A stretch of DNA of 64,000 nucleotides from Defluviimonas aquaemixtae. GTDB lineage: Bacteria; Pseudomonadota; Alphaproteobacteria; Rhodobacterales; Rhodobacteraceae. Positions 16,121 through 23,879 of this stretch are shown piece after piece; position 1 is the stretch's first letter, and each line of letters begins with the position of its first letter. The stretch is from NCBI RefSeq assembly GCF_900302475.1, contig NZ_OMOQ01000001.1:806001-870000 (forward strand), read 5' to 3'. Both the position numbers and the translations under genes were made by a program. A model generated the notes under the pieces. That model saw only the letters and a program-made list of their open reading frames with translations. It did no database searches and had not been told where the DNA came from.

Positions 16121-17086
16121 TCAGCTCTCGCCGCCCATTAACTCGGCGGCGATCGTCGCGACTATGGGCCGCGCCTCCTGCAACGTCATACCGGGCCTGA
16201 GCCGCGGGTCATAGAGCATCCTGAGCATCAACTCGTCCTGCCGGGTGAGGAGCGCGAATTCCTCGTTGTCGTTGAAGATCGAAGGGCGCGCCCGCGGATA
16301 GTCGGCAATCAGCCCTAGGCTCTGAGCAAGTTCCTCGTGGATGCACAGACGGCGCAGTCGCTCCGGCAACTCACCTCGTATGACCGTGATCGCGCGGGTG
16401 TAGGCCGCGCTCTGTCCAGGTGTGAAGCCGAAGACGGTGCAGTAGATATCGGGGCGCATTTCCCGCACCGACCGCACTGCAGCGGCCGAGATTCCGGGGA
16501 CGAGCGCCCTGAGTTGCGGTTCTGTCGTCTTCCTTTCGTCGGTATTGAGAATAAGCACCGTATGATTGGCACGCCGCCCGGTCAGGCGGATGGGCAGGCC
16601 GGTCAGGCGCGAAAGCCGCTGGGCGTACGTCGCGATCTCGGCGCGGTCGGAGCTGCGCTGTACGGTTGGGATGGAAGCGCCGAAGACGACTTCGATCCGG
16701 ACGGGCTGCTGCCACCGGTGCAGCCGGCTTTCTCCGCCACTCGAGACGAGTTCGCCGTCGCGCTCGGCGAGTTCTTCATAGAAAGCGATGCGCAGGAAGT
16801 TCTCGGCCAGATCGCGGGCCGTGAAGGGCGCGTCTTCGCTGCCGTCGTCTACCCGCAGGAGCCCCTGCGCCAGATAGTTTTGTTCGACCCGCGCGTAGTA
16901 GTCGCGCGCCGCGATGCTTTCGGCGCTCGGCGGGACCACGATGGGTTCGGGCGGTGCGATGTCCCGCGGCGCTGCCGCCGTGGGAGGGGACGAAAGCCCC
17001 ACGGGTTCACAGCCCGCCAGCCCCGCGAACGCGAAGGCCGACAGTAGAAGTCGCAACTGGCGGGCCGCGCGCATTGTCTCAGACAC
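16121..17086 (-). CDS. DUF2927 lipoprotein with metalloprotease-like HExxxxLGL motif
   Basis: 321 aa. A signal sequence ends in the lipobox LAGC (Cys26), followed by a proline-rich stalk. A conserved domain (about residues 80-320) contains CIHEELAQSLGL, which resembles the zinc-protease HExxH-type helix but lacks the second histidine at the usual spacing; catalysis is therefore uncertain. The start overlaps the telA stop by eight bases. As an exported lipoprotein in an operon of membrane-associated proteins, it is the likely periplasmic member. DUF2927 assignment is from memory of this motif in Rhodobacterales proteins. Confidence 0.75.
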   Translation of the reverse strand: MSETMRAARQLRLLLSAFAFAGLAGCEPVGLSSPPTAAAPRDIAPPEPIVVPPSAESIAARDYYARVEQNYLAQGLLRVDDGSEDAPFTARDLAENFLRIAFYEELAERDGELVSSGGESRLHRWQQPVRIEVVFGASIPTVQRSSDRAEIATYAQRLSRLTGLPIRLTGRRANHTVLILNTDERKTTEPQLRALVPGISAAAVRSVREMRPDIYCTVFGFTPGQSAAYTRAITVIRGELPERLRRLCIHEELAQSLGLIADYPRARPSIFNDNEEFALLTRQDELMLRMLYDPRLRPGMTLQEARPIVATIAAELMGGES

Positions 17087-18263
17087 TTGTGGCGACGGTG
17101 TCGCCGGTGCCGGTCGCGCGGGCCTTGGCCGCGGCGAGCGTGTCGCGCAGCTCCGCCTCCATCTTCTTCAGATCGATCTCGGCGGCGGCGCGCTTGCGCT
17201 TGCCCTCGTCGGCGATCCTCAGGGAATCCTCGATCGTGGCGATCAAATCGGCGTTGGCGGTCTTGACCGCCTCGATGTCGAAGACCCCGCGTTCCATCTC
17301 CGTGCGAACGATTTCATTGGCTTGCCGAAGATTCTTCGCGTTCGCCGTGAGAAGTTCGTTGGTCAGATCGCTTGCCTCGCGCACCGCCGTCGCGGCTTCG
17401 GCCGAGCGCTGAATTGTCACCGCTTGGGCAAGCTGAGTTTCCCAGAGCGGGACGGTGTTCACCAGCGTCGAGTTGATCTTGGTGACGAGCGACTTGTCGT
17501 TCTCCTGCACGAGTCGGATCGAGGGAAGTGACTGCATGGTGACCTGACGCGTCAGCTTCAGATCGTGGACGCGCCGTTCCAGATCGTCCCGCGCCGCGCG
17601 AAGGTCGCGCAACTCCTGCGCCACCATGACCTTGCGGTCCTCGGCGACCTTGTCGACTTCTGCCTCCTTCGCCGGGATGTCCTTTTGGTCGATATCCGCA
17701 AGCTTGGCCTCGCCCGCTGCGATGTAAAGCGCAAGTTCGTCGTAGAAGTTCAGCGTTTTCTCGTAAAGGACGTCTAGCGATTTGATATCCTTCAGTAATT
17801 TGTGTTCGTGATTCAGAAGGTTGCCGGTGATGTCGTCGATCTGGCCCTGCACATCCTCGAAGCGCGCGAGGAAGTTAGCGAACGGCGCCGTTCGCCCCAG
17901 TAGCCGTTCCCACCACGACCGCTTGCGTCTGACGTCGAGTTCCGAAACCGAGAAACCACGGATCGTCGTCACAATTTCGCGGAGGGAATCACCCGCCGGG
18001 CCGACATCTTTGTTTCGGACGTCGGACAACATCGCCTGGCTGATCTGCTGAAGCTCCGCCTGAGCGGCAGAGCCGAAGTTCACGATCGAACCGGTATCCG
18101 CCATGTCGAGCTCTTCGATCCGCCGGCGGATTTCAGAAGCCAAGGGGGTGGGCGCCTTCTCCAAAGGCACGACCTCTCGGGCCGGTTCGGGCAGCACAAC
18201 GGCGGTCACCGCTTCGACGTCAGCGAGCGCCTTGCCGGCTTCTTCACGGATGGTTGCGGACAT
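17079..18263 (-). CDS. telA: TelA-like toxic anion / tellurite resistance family protein
   Basis: 394 aa; ATG 18263 has GGAG seven bases upstream. The whole protein is helical with long coiled-coil stretches. Family landmarks include KRSWWERLLGRTAPFANFLARFEDVQGQIDDI and VPLWETQLAQAVTIQRSAEAA. TelA/KlaA proteins were named from plasmid tellurite resistance, but many chromosomal copies are envelope-stress proteins of unknown mechanism. It sits 15 bases after xpaC, a pairing known from other bacteria, and overlaps the DUF2927 gene. No TM helix is seen. Function as tellurite resistance should not be assumed. Confidence 0.9.
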   Translation of the reverse strand: MSATIREEAGKALADVEAVTAVVLPEPAREVVPLEKAPTPLASEIRRRIEELDMADTGSIVNFGSAAQAELQQISQAMLSDVRNKDVGPAGDSLREIVTTIRGFSVSELDVRRKRSWWERLLGRTAPFANFLARFEDVQGQIDDITGNLLNHEHKLLKDIKSLDVLYEKTLNFYDELALYIAAGEAKLADIDQKDIPAKEAEVDKVAEDRKVMVAQELRDLRAARDDLERRVHDLKLTRQVTMQSLPSIRLVQENDKSLVTKINSTLVNTVPLWETQLAQAVTIQRSAEAATAVREASDLTNELLTANAKNLRQANEIVRTEMERGVFDIEAVKTANADLIATIEDSLRIADEGKRKRAAAEIDLKKMEAELRDTLAAAKARATGTGDTVATSV

Positions 18264-18278
18264 GTTCACTCTCCACTT

Positions 18279-19157
18279 CTACTGCGATTGGGGGTCGAGG
18301 CGTACGCCTTCGCGTTTCAGCCGGTCGCGCAGCACTCCGATCTCTATGTCCAGATCGCTGCGGTCATCCTCAAGGAGCGCGCGGGTGCGGTCGGCGAAAT
18401 TGGTCTCCAGATCGGTCAGGAGCGCCTCGTAGTCGGCGCGTGTTCCGGGGTCGCGCGTCTTGGCCCAGAGGTCGACGAACTTGATCGTCGCGTCGCGCGC
18501 GCCCATCAGATAGACGCCGAGGTAGCGGCGCGCGGCAGTCAGGTCGCGCGGATCTTCTTCGACCGTGCGGAAGAGGTCGCGCGCGGTCATCGCGAAGCGT
18601 TCCACCCGCGCGGTGATACCGCGGTCGCGGGTCTGGGCCGCGGCCTCGCTCATCGTGCGCAGATGTACCTCGCCTTCCGCCACGAAGCGGGCGGCGCGGT
18701 CCTGCTGGAAGGTGTCGACATGCTCCATGCCCTTGTCGCGCATCGGATCGAGCCCGAAGGCCGCGATGTGCAGAACCGCACCGACGCCGCCGAGAAGGAC
18801 GGCTGACAGCGGCCCACCGCTCCACGCGCCAAGCCCGAGCCCGAGCGCCGTCAGCGCGGCGCCGAACGCCTTGCGCGGCAGGGCTGGCCTGCGGGCGCTG
18901 CGCCGCGCCTCGTAGACTGCCGCCGCGCGTGCGCCCTCCCGTGTCAGCCAGGCGGCAAGAACAAGTGCGGAGAAGGCGGCAAGATTGAGCGCCAGCCCCT
19001 GCGGGTCCTGCCAGAACGCCTTGAACGCGAAGGGTAGGGCGACGAGGAACAGCAGCCGTGCGCGCCGTTCGCCGAGGCCCGGACCTGCAGGGCGCAGCGT
19101 ATCGCCGCCCGGTCCGGGCGCGGGGCTGTACTTGCCGCCGAAGCGTTCGGCCATCAT
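18279..19157 (-). CDS. XpaC-like membrane protein (5-bromo-4-chloroindolyl phosphate hydrolysis family)
   Basis: 292 aa. The N-terminal half has about four hydrophobic helices (roughly 34-50, 54-72, 96-112, 116-134). The C-terminal half is helical and charged (DPMRDKGMEHVDTFQQDRAA onward). The XpaC family is defined by this layout and by its habit of preceding telA. The name comes from a Bacillus phenotype and does not establish phosphatase activity. Two adjacent ATGs (19157, 19154) both overlap the stop of the 27-aa peptide upstream, so either could be used. Confidence 0.8.
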   Translation of the reverse strand: MMAERFGGKYSPAPGPGGDTLRPAGPGLGERRARLLFLVALPFAFKAFWQDPQGLALNLAAFSALVLAAWLTREGARAAAVYEARRSARRPALPRKAFGAALTALGLGLGAWSGGPLSAVLLGGVGAVLHIAAFGLDPMRDKGMEHVDTFQQDRAARFVAEGEVHLRTMSEAAAQTRDRGITARVERFAMTARDLFRTVEEDPRDLTAARRYLGVYLMGARDATIKFVDLWAKTRDPGTRADYEALLTDLETNFADRTRALLEDDRSDLDIEIGVLRDRLKREGVRLDPQSQ

Positions 19158-19237
19158 CCGCCTCCCGTCAGGGCGACATAGACGGTCAGGGCCAGAAGCA
19201 GGTTGAAGGCGATCCGCCTGATGCCGGATTCAGTCAT
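19154..19237 (-). CDS. 27-aa single-TM peptide heading the xpaC-telA operon
   Basis: A short frame, ATG 19237 to TGA 19154, encodes MTESGIRRIAFNLLLALTVY plus VALTGGG: a basic start followed by one hydrophobic helix. Its TGA is embedded in TGATGATG with the two possible xpaC starts, the signature of translational coupling. GGGATG context gives a weak ribosome site. It could be a membrane micropeptide or merely a leader that feeds ribosomes to xpaC. No homologue is recognised, and confidence rests on the overlap. Confidence 0.5.
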   Translation of the reverse strand: MTESGIRRIAFNLLLALTVYVALTGGG

Positions 19238-19365
19238 CCCATCCCCCACCATTCCGCCGCCAGACTGCCATGCCGGGCGAGGCGGTCCAAGCCCCCACGC
19301 CCCCGGAAAGCGGCCGGACAAGCGGGAAATCGCACTTTAGACGGACCAAGTGCCTGCCGAGAGGG

Positions 19366-20616
19366 TCAGCGCTTGCGCGATGGGCCTCCCTTGCGCGGCC
19401 CGCCACTGCGCGGACGGTTCCCGCCCTCAGGGCGGGGCGCCCCGCCCGGGCGGCCGGATCCCTTGGCGCGGCCCGCCGCTCCGGACCGGCCTCGGTCCGC
19501 GCGGCCGGCCGGTTCCTTGCCGCCCGCTCCGGCTTCCTTGCGGTGTTTCTTCGCGGTTCGTGGCGCGTCCGCGCCCGGGCGCGCATGGCTCGCGGCGCTC
19601 TGCGCGGAAGCGGCGCGCTCGGGCCGGTCCGATGCGCGTGGCGCCCGCTCGTCAGCGCTGGCGCCGCCCTTGTCGTTCGGCTTTCCGACGCGATCCGGCC
19701 GCACACCTTTCCGGTCTTGCCTCGGCGGCCTGTCCGCCGTTCCTGCCTGTGTTGGTCGCGCGCCAGTCTTGCCTCGCCCGCCGCCCGAAGCTGGTGCGTT
19801 TCCGCGGCGTCCCTTGGCGTGAGCCTCGCTCGATGTCCGCGGACGACGCGGCTTGCGCGTCGCCTTTTCCTCTTTCTCGCCGCCGAGCAGGCTGCCCAGC
19901 TGTTCCCTGAGCACGCGGGCCCTCACCTCGACCACGTCTCCGGGCTTCATCTGATTTAGCCGGAACGGCCCGTAGCTAACCCGGATCAGGCGGTTCACGG
20001 TGAGACCGACCTCGGACATCGCTCGGCGAATCTCCCGGTTCTTGCCCTCGCGGAGGCCGACGGTCAGCCAGGCATTCGCGCCCTGCTGCTTGTCGAGCGT
20101 GATGTCCATCGGCAGGAAGTCCTCGCCCTCGATGGTGGCGCCGCGGCGGAGGGGATCGAAGGTCGCGTCGTTCGGGCGGCCGTTCACCCTGACGCGGTAC
20201 TTCCTCAGCCATCCGGTCGAGGGAAGCTCCAGCCGTCGCTTCAGCGCGCCGTCATTCGTCAATAGCAGGAGCCCTTCGGACGTGAGGTCGAGCCGGCCGA
20301 CGCTCATCACGCGCGGCATGCCCTCGGGCATCGTGTCGAAGACGGTCTGGCGGCCCTTCTCGTCCTTTGCCGAGGTCACGAGTCCGACAGGCTTGTAGTA
20401 GAGCCAGAGCCGTGCCGGCTGCGGCGCGTCGATGGGCTTGCCGTCGAGCGTCACCTTGTCGGCGGGCGTGACATCCAGCGCCGGGCTTTCCACCTTCTCG
20501 CCGTTCACCGCGACGCGGCCGGCGAGGATCATCCGCTCGGCGTCGCGGCGCGAGGCGATGCCGGCGCGGGCCATCACCTTGGCGATCCGGTCGCCCTTGG
20601 GCTTGTCTTCGGTCAT
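19366..20616 (-). CDS. rluB: Large-subunit rRNA pseudouridine synthase (RluB-type) with long basic tail
   Basis: 416 aa. An S4 RNA-binding domain (about 9-55) precedes the RsuA/RluB catalytic domain with the active-site aspartate D110 in GRLDLTSEGLLLLTNDG. RluB modifies helix 89-93 region uridines of 23S rRNA. From about residue 250 onward, some 165 residues are low-complexity Lys/Arg/Gly/Pro/Ala, far beyond the usual family end. Such tails occur in alphaproteobacterial RluB and helicases and probably bind RNA. It is divergent from tadA. RluE/RluF specificity is less likely from the S4 domain and length. Confidence 0.88.
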   Translation of the reverse strand: MTEDKPKGDRIAKVMARAGIASRRDAERMILAGRVAVNGEKVESPALDVTPADKVTLDGKPIDAPQPARLWLYYKPVGLVTSAKDEKGRQTVFDTMPEGMPRVMSVGRLDLTSEGLLLLTNDGALKRRLELPSTGWLRKYRVRVNGRPNDATFDPLRRGATIEGEDFLPMDITLDKQQGANAWLTVGLREGKNREIRRAMSEVGLTVNRLIRVSYGPFRLNQMKPGDVVEVRARVLREQLGSLLGGEKEEKATRKPRRPRTSSEAHAKGRRGNAPASGGGRGKTGARPTQAGTADRPPRQDRKGVRPDRVGKPNDKGGASADERAPRASDRPERAASAQSAASHARPGADAPRTAKKHRKEAGAGGKEPAGRADRGRSGAAGRAKGSGRPGGAPRPEGGNRPRSGGPRKGGPSRKR

Positions 20617-20713
20617 GGCGATGTTCCCCGCAGGTCAGAGGCGCCGCTTCTACCGCCAATCGTGATCGGGGGGAAGCGCTTGCGTGGCGGCGCGGGGCAG
20701 GGCATCAGGAGGC

Positions 20714-21169
20714 ATGGGCGGGTTTCGGAGCCACATGGAGGCGGCGCTGGCAGAGGCGCGCGCGGCGGGCGCGCGCGGCGAGGTGCCGGTGGGCGCAGTC
20801 GTCACAGGTCCCGACGGGCGGATCGTGGCGCGGGCGGGCAACCGGACGCGCGAGTTGGCCGATCCCACGGCCCATGCGGAGATACTCGCGCTGCGCGCGG
20901 CCTGCGCCCGGTCCGGCACCGAGCGGCTGCTGGGCCACGATCTTTACGTGACACTCGAACCCTGCCCGATGTGCGCGGCCGCCATCTCGTTCGCGCGGAT
21001 TGCGCGGCTCTACTACGGTGCGGAGGACCCGAAATCAGGCGGTGTCGCGCATGGCGCGCGCGTTTTCTCGCATCCGCAGTGCCATCACGTGCCCGAGGTC
21101 TATGACGGGATCGGGGCCGAGGAGGCGGCGGCGCTGCTGAGGCAATTCTTCGAAGGCCGTCGCGTTTGA
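20714..21169 (+). CDS. tadA: tRNA-specific adenosine deaminase
   Basis: 151 aa. It deaminates adenosine-34 to inosine in tRNA-Arg(ACG). The CDA fold is unmistakable: TAHAEILALR supplies the zinc histidine and the catalytic glutamate, and PCPMCAAAI supplies the two zinc cysteines. I start at ATG 20714 (MGGFRSHMEAALAEAR), which matches the family better than the Met at 20684. The AGGAGG is only about two bases away, so the Met at 20735 is a realistic alternative. It is divergent from the rluB-type gene, a common alphaproteobacterial arrangement. Confidence 0.93.
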   Translation: MGGFRSHMEAALAEARAAGARGEVPVGAVVTGPDGRIVARAGNRTRELADPTAHAEILALRAACARSGTERLLGHDLYVTLEPCPMCAAAISFARIARLYYGAEDPKSGGVAHGARVFSHPQCHHVPEVYDGIGAEEAAALLRQFFEGRRV

Positions 21170-21193
21170 AGCAGATACCCGGCGGGGGCGCTG

Positions 21194-22168
21194 TCACTCG
21201 GCTCCGCTCGCCGTTCGAGGCGGCGACTGCCAGTTCGCACTGCCGCGCACCATGCCGTCGGAATTGAATGCGGCCACGAAGTTGCCTTCGGCGTCGATCG
21301 CCACGACCCCGCCTTCTCCGCCGATTCCGGTGAGCGAGCCGAAGATGGCCCCCCGCGTTGCTTCGGCAAGCGTTTCGCCGGCCAAAGTGATGCGCATCGC
21401 GATTTCGTGGGCGAGTGCGGTGCGCAGGAAGCTTTCGCCCTCGCCGGTCGCGGACACCGCGACGACACCGTTTTCGGCGTAGAGGCCCGCACCCGGGATT
21501 GGGCTATCGCCGACGCGGCCCGGCATCTTCGCCCCAAAACCTCCGGTCGACGTCGCCGCGGCGAGATTGCCGCATCGGTCGAGCGCCACCGCGCCGACCG
21601 TATCCGGATCTCGTTCCTCACCGGTGGAAGACATCGCACCGAAATAGTCCGGCCCGGCGTGTTCCGCCCCGTGCGCGGCGAGTACTTCGTCCGCAGAGGG
21701 CCCGGACAGAAGGACGTGCGGCGTCCAGCGCATCACCATCCGGGCCGCGCGCACTGGGTTTTTCAGCGCCCGCACGGCGGCAACGGCGCCCACGCGGCGG
21801 CCGCGCCCGTCCATGATCGCCGCATCCAGTTCGACATATCCTGCCGCGTTGGCCCTGGCGCCCTTGCCCGCGTTAAAGACGCCCGAATCCTCCAAGCGGG
21901 CGACCACCTCCTCGACCACGTCGAGCGCCGGTGCGCCCGCGTCGAGCCAACGGTCCCCCTGTTCGAGCGCGGCCCGCACGGCATCTTCGCGCCCGGACCC
22001 CTCCAGCTCACCCCAGAATGCCCCGCCGTGAATCGCAATCGCGTAGCGCTCCGACGCCTTGCAGCGCAATGCCGGATTAGCGATGCGCGCCTCGATCCAG
22101 ACGGCGTCGCCGAGGGCGGACGAGACGCCGATCCAGAGAAACGCGAAGACCAGGGCAGGGATGCGCAT
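21194..22168 (-). CDS. Exported isoaspartyl peptidase / type-2 asparaginase-like Ntn hydrolase
   Basis: 324 aa. The N-terminus is a signal-peptide-like helix (MRIPALVFAFLWIGVSSALG), then the Ntn-hydrolase body: AIHGGAFWG, FNAGKGARANAAGYVELDA, and the autocleavage/nucleophile threonine T190 in DPDTVGAVALD. RVGDSPIPGAGLY is the substrate-binding stretch. Members remove isoaspartyl residues or hydrolyse asparagine after self-cleavage into two subunits. Most are cytosolic, so a signal peptide suggests periplasmic action. The frame extends upstream to 22399, but ATG 22168 begins the signal peptide. It converges with tadA. Confidence 0.88.
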   Translation of the reverse strand: MRIPALVFAFLWIGVSSALGDAVWIEARIANPALRCKASERYAIAIHGGAFWGELEGSGREDAVRAALEQGDRWLDAGAPALDVVEEVVARLEDSGVFNAGKGARANAAGYVELDAAIMDGRGRRVGAVAAVRALKNPVRAARMVMRWTPHVLLSGPSADEVLAAHGAEHAGPDYFGAMSSTGEERDPDTVGAVALDRCGNLAAATSTGGFGAKMPGRVGDSPIPGAGLYAENGVVAVSATGEGESFLRTALAHEIAMRITLAGETLAEATRGAIFGSLTGIGGEGGVVAIDAEGNFVAAFNSDGMVRGSANWQSPPRTASGAE

Positions 22169-22253
22169 CTTATTTGCCTCTGCTTGGCAGTTTGGCACGG
22201 ACGCCGCCTTGGTCAACCGGATTGTTGCGTGAAGAACACGTACAATCTGATAC

Positions 22254-22272
22254 CGATATAGGTACAATATCG
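22254..22272. promoter_or_regulatory. AT-rich inverted repeat, candidate operator
   Basis: CGATAT-N7-ATATCG is a perfect 6-bp inverted repeat in an AT-rich island between the isoaspartyl peptidase gene and the 31-aa frame. GTACAAT is also repeated directly at about 22240 and 22263. The placement suits control of either divergent gene. No known regulator is assigned. Confidence 0.35.
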
Positions 22273-22338
22273 CGCTTTGTATTTGCGAGAATCGGTGTAT
22301 GTTGCGCGCGTTCCAACACCAGCCGATGGAGGAGTAGG

Positions 22339-22434
22339 ATGACATACCATGATCTTGCGACGCTCCGCCGGGGTGGGGGGCTTCTCGAAGCGATGACATT
22401 CTCTTCGTTCTCAGCCTGCGCGACCCGCTTCTGA
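22339..22434 (+). CDS. 31-aa small ORF with strong ribosome site
   Basis: ATG 22339 follows GGAGGAGTAGG, one of the better Shine-Dalgarno contexts in the window. The peptide opens MTYHDLATLRRGGGLL and ends at TGA 22432-22434, inside a hairpin. It resembles no family known to me. The AT-rich upstream region and inverted repeat hint at regulated expression. It may be a regulatory leader or a microprotein; it is also possible that it is not translated. Confidence 0.4.
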   Translation: MTYHDLATLRRGGGLLEAMTFSSFSACATRF

Positions 22435-22452
22435 ATCATTTGATATCAGAAG
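22428..22452 (+). other. Hairpin overlapping the stop codon of the 31-aa frame
   Basis: CTTCTGAATC / GATaTCAGAAG forms a 10-bp stem with a four-base ATTT loop and one bulged A. It starts before, and spans, the TGA of the small frame. It lacks a U tract, so it may be an RNA structure that modulates readthrough or stability rather than a classic terminator. Confidence 0.35.
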
Positions 22453-22592
22453 GATACGTGTCGGCTATCCCCGCGCATATCTCATAATTCAAACCGTTTT
22501 CGGCCCGGGCTTTGCCCGTTCCGTGCGCGGACCAATTCCGATTGAAACCAAGGGGAGCTTGGGTGCAGGAATGTGCCCGGCCGAGTGATACA

Positions 22593-22814
22593 ATGAATGC
22601 ACATTTGACCACCGACGACCGCTCGCCGGCGCTGGCGCTCGAAGCCTTAGTGGCGCGCCACGGTCTTGTCCGCGTCGCGCTGACACTGGCGCGTCTCCTC
22701 GCGCGCCGTCCGGCGCGCCCGTCCGCGCTCCACGACCACGACCTGCCCGACCGGCTACGCCGCGACATAGGGCTGGAGCGTCTGCCGGAAAGCACGCGCT
22801 ATTGGCAGCTCTGA
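22593..22814 (+). CDS. DUF1127-like small protein
   Basis: 73 aa from ATG 22593. The C-terminal end LPDRLRRDIGLERLPESTRYWQL carries the R-D-I-G-L signature of DUF1127 proteins, preceded by a hydrophobic/basic helix (GLVRVALTLARLLARRPARP). DUF1127 proteins are small arginine-rich polypeptides; in several alphaproteobacteria they affect phosphate or carbon metabolism and RNA turnover. The ribosome site is weak (GAG seven bases upstream). A strong two-way terminator follows immediately. Confidence 0.6.
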   Translation: MNAHLTTDDRSPALALEALVARHGLVRVALTLARLLARRPARPSALHDHDLPDRLRRDIGLERLPESTRYWQL

Positions 22815-22837
22815 TGGGCGCGGTCGGGCCGCGGAGG

Positions 22838-22863
22838 AAAGGGCCGGGGGATCCCGGCCCTTT
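22838..22863. terminator. Strong bidirectional intrinsic terminator
   Basis: An 11-bp perfect stem, AAAGGGCCGGG / CCCGGCCCTTT, with loop GGAT and T/A runs on both sides lies between the convergent DUF1127-like and GNAT genes. Confidence 0.9.
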
Positions 22864-23352
22864 TCACAGGGTGCGCTGCATTCTGACCGCGGGAAAGTCG
22901 ATGCCCGGGCCAAGATTGATGCGGACCGGACCGAGCTCCGCAAAGCCCATCGCGCCGTAGAAGGGCACCGCCATGCGTGTCGCAAGACAATCGAGACGCG
23001 CGATGCCCGCGGCCTTCACATCGGCGAAGATGCGCTCCATGATTTCGCGACCGATCCCACGGCGAACATGCCGGTCGTCCGTGACGAAATGCCGGATGTC
23101 CGCATGCTCCTTGCGACGTGAGGGCGACCATCCGCCCGCTCCGAGGACCTGCCCGGTCCCATTCACCGCCAGATAGTAGCGCCCAGAGGCCAGAAGCGCT
23201 GGCTGCGCCCGCGCCAGATGCGGGACCGCCATGACCCGAAGCGAGGGCGGGTAGTGCTTCGCCAGCAGTCGCGGATACGCTCGCGCGAGAAGCGCATCGA
23301 CGGCAGCGAGGTCCGACAGGGTGGCGATGCGGATTGTGGTCGTCTCGGCCAT
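22864..23352 (-). CDS. GNAT-family N-acetyltransferase
   Basis: 162 aa from ATG 23352 (MAETTTIRIATLSD). The acetyl-CoA binding loop is visible as RHVRRGIGREIMERIF, preceded by the beta-strand HADIRHFVTDD and followed by ARLDCLATRMAVPFYGAMGF. The substrate is unknown; GNATs acetylate small molecules, antibiotics or protein N-termini. The longer frame to 23499 adds low-complexity sequence outside the domain. The gene ends in a strong shared terminator. Confidence 0.85.
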   Translation of the reverse strand: MAETTTIRIATLSDLAAVDALLARAYPRLLAKHYPPSLRVMAVPHLARAQPALLASGRYYLAVNGTGQVLGAGGWSPSRRKEHADIRHFVTDDRHVRRGIGREIMERIFADVKAAGIARLDCLATRMAVPFYGAMGFAELGPVRINLGPGIDFPAVRMQRTL

Positions 23353-23527
23353 GGCCGGGATATGGGAAGGCCAGGCGGCAGGGAAAAGGCCAAGCCGGAA
23401 GGCGTGGCGCGGACGACATTCACCGCCAGACCGACCTTTAGGGGCGGCGTAGCTCTTCGAGTACCGGCGGGAGCTGCGATAAGAGCGGCTCTTGTCCAAA
23501 CGCCGCGAATGTTCCCGCCATGAGACG

Positions 23528-23553
23528 AAAAAGGCCGCGCAGTCGCGCGGCCT
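23528..23553 (-). terminator. Intrinsic terminator of rpmG
   Basis: On the minus strand, a 9-bp stem (plus-strand AGGCCGCGC / GCGCGGCCT, loop AGTC) is followed by five U (plus-strand A at 23528-23532), 25 bases after the rpmG stop. Confidence 0.9.
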
Positions 23554-23577
23554 CGGGCCTCGTCGTCGCGGCAGATC

Positions 23578-23745
23578 CTACTTGATCTTGCCTTCCTTGT
23601 ACTCAACATGCGCCCGCTTCACGGGGTCGTATTTGCGCACGACCATCTTCTCGGTCATCGTGCGGGCGTTCTTCTTGGTCACGTAGAAGTGCCCGGTGCC
23701 CGCCGTCGAGTTCAGACGGATCTTGATCGTCGTCGGCTTCGCCAT
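23578..23745 (-). CDS. rpmG: 50S ribosomal protein L33
   Basis: 55 aa, shorter than the usual ORF cut-off. It starts [20 protein letters not shown] and ends EYKEGKIK, a standard L33. It lacks the CxxC pairs, so it is the zinc-independent form and needs no zinc. AGGAGAG precedes the ATG. It is a single gene with its own terminator, next to the methyltransferase gene on the same strand. Confidence 0.96.
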   Translation of the reverse strand: MAKPTTIKIRLNSTAGTGHFYVTKKNARTMTEKMVVRKYDPVKRAHVEYKEGKIK

Positions 23746-23879
23746 CGTATCTCTCCTGGTGCCGGACGGCGAGCCGCCCGAGGAATCCTTGAAGCCCGCC
23801 TTTTACGGATGGTCGCGCCAGAGTCAACAGCGAAACCGGGTCCGGGCGGCCAAATAAGACGAGGCTGCTGACCGAGCGA

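Noticed and set aside
17079..18263. Tellurite resistance determinant
   Set aside because: The TelA family name does not prove resistance; there is no tehB, terC or other tellurite context, and the operon suggests membrane stress.
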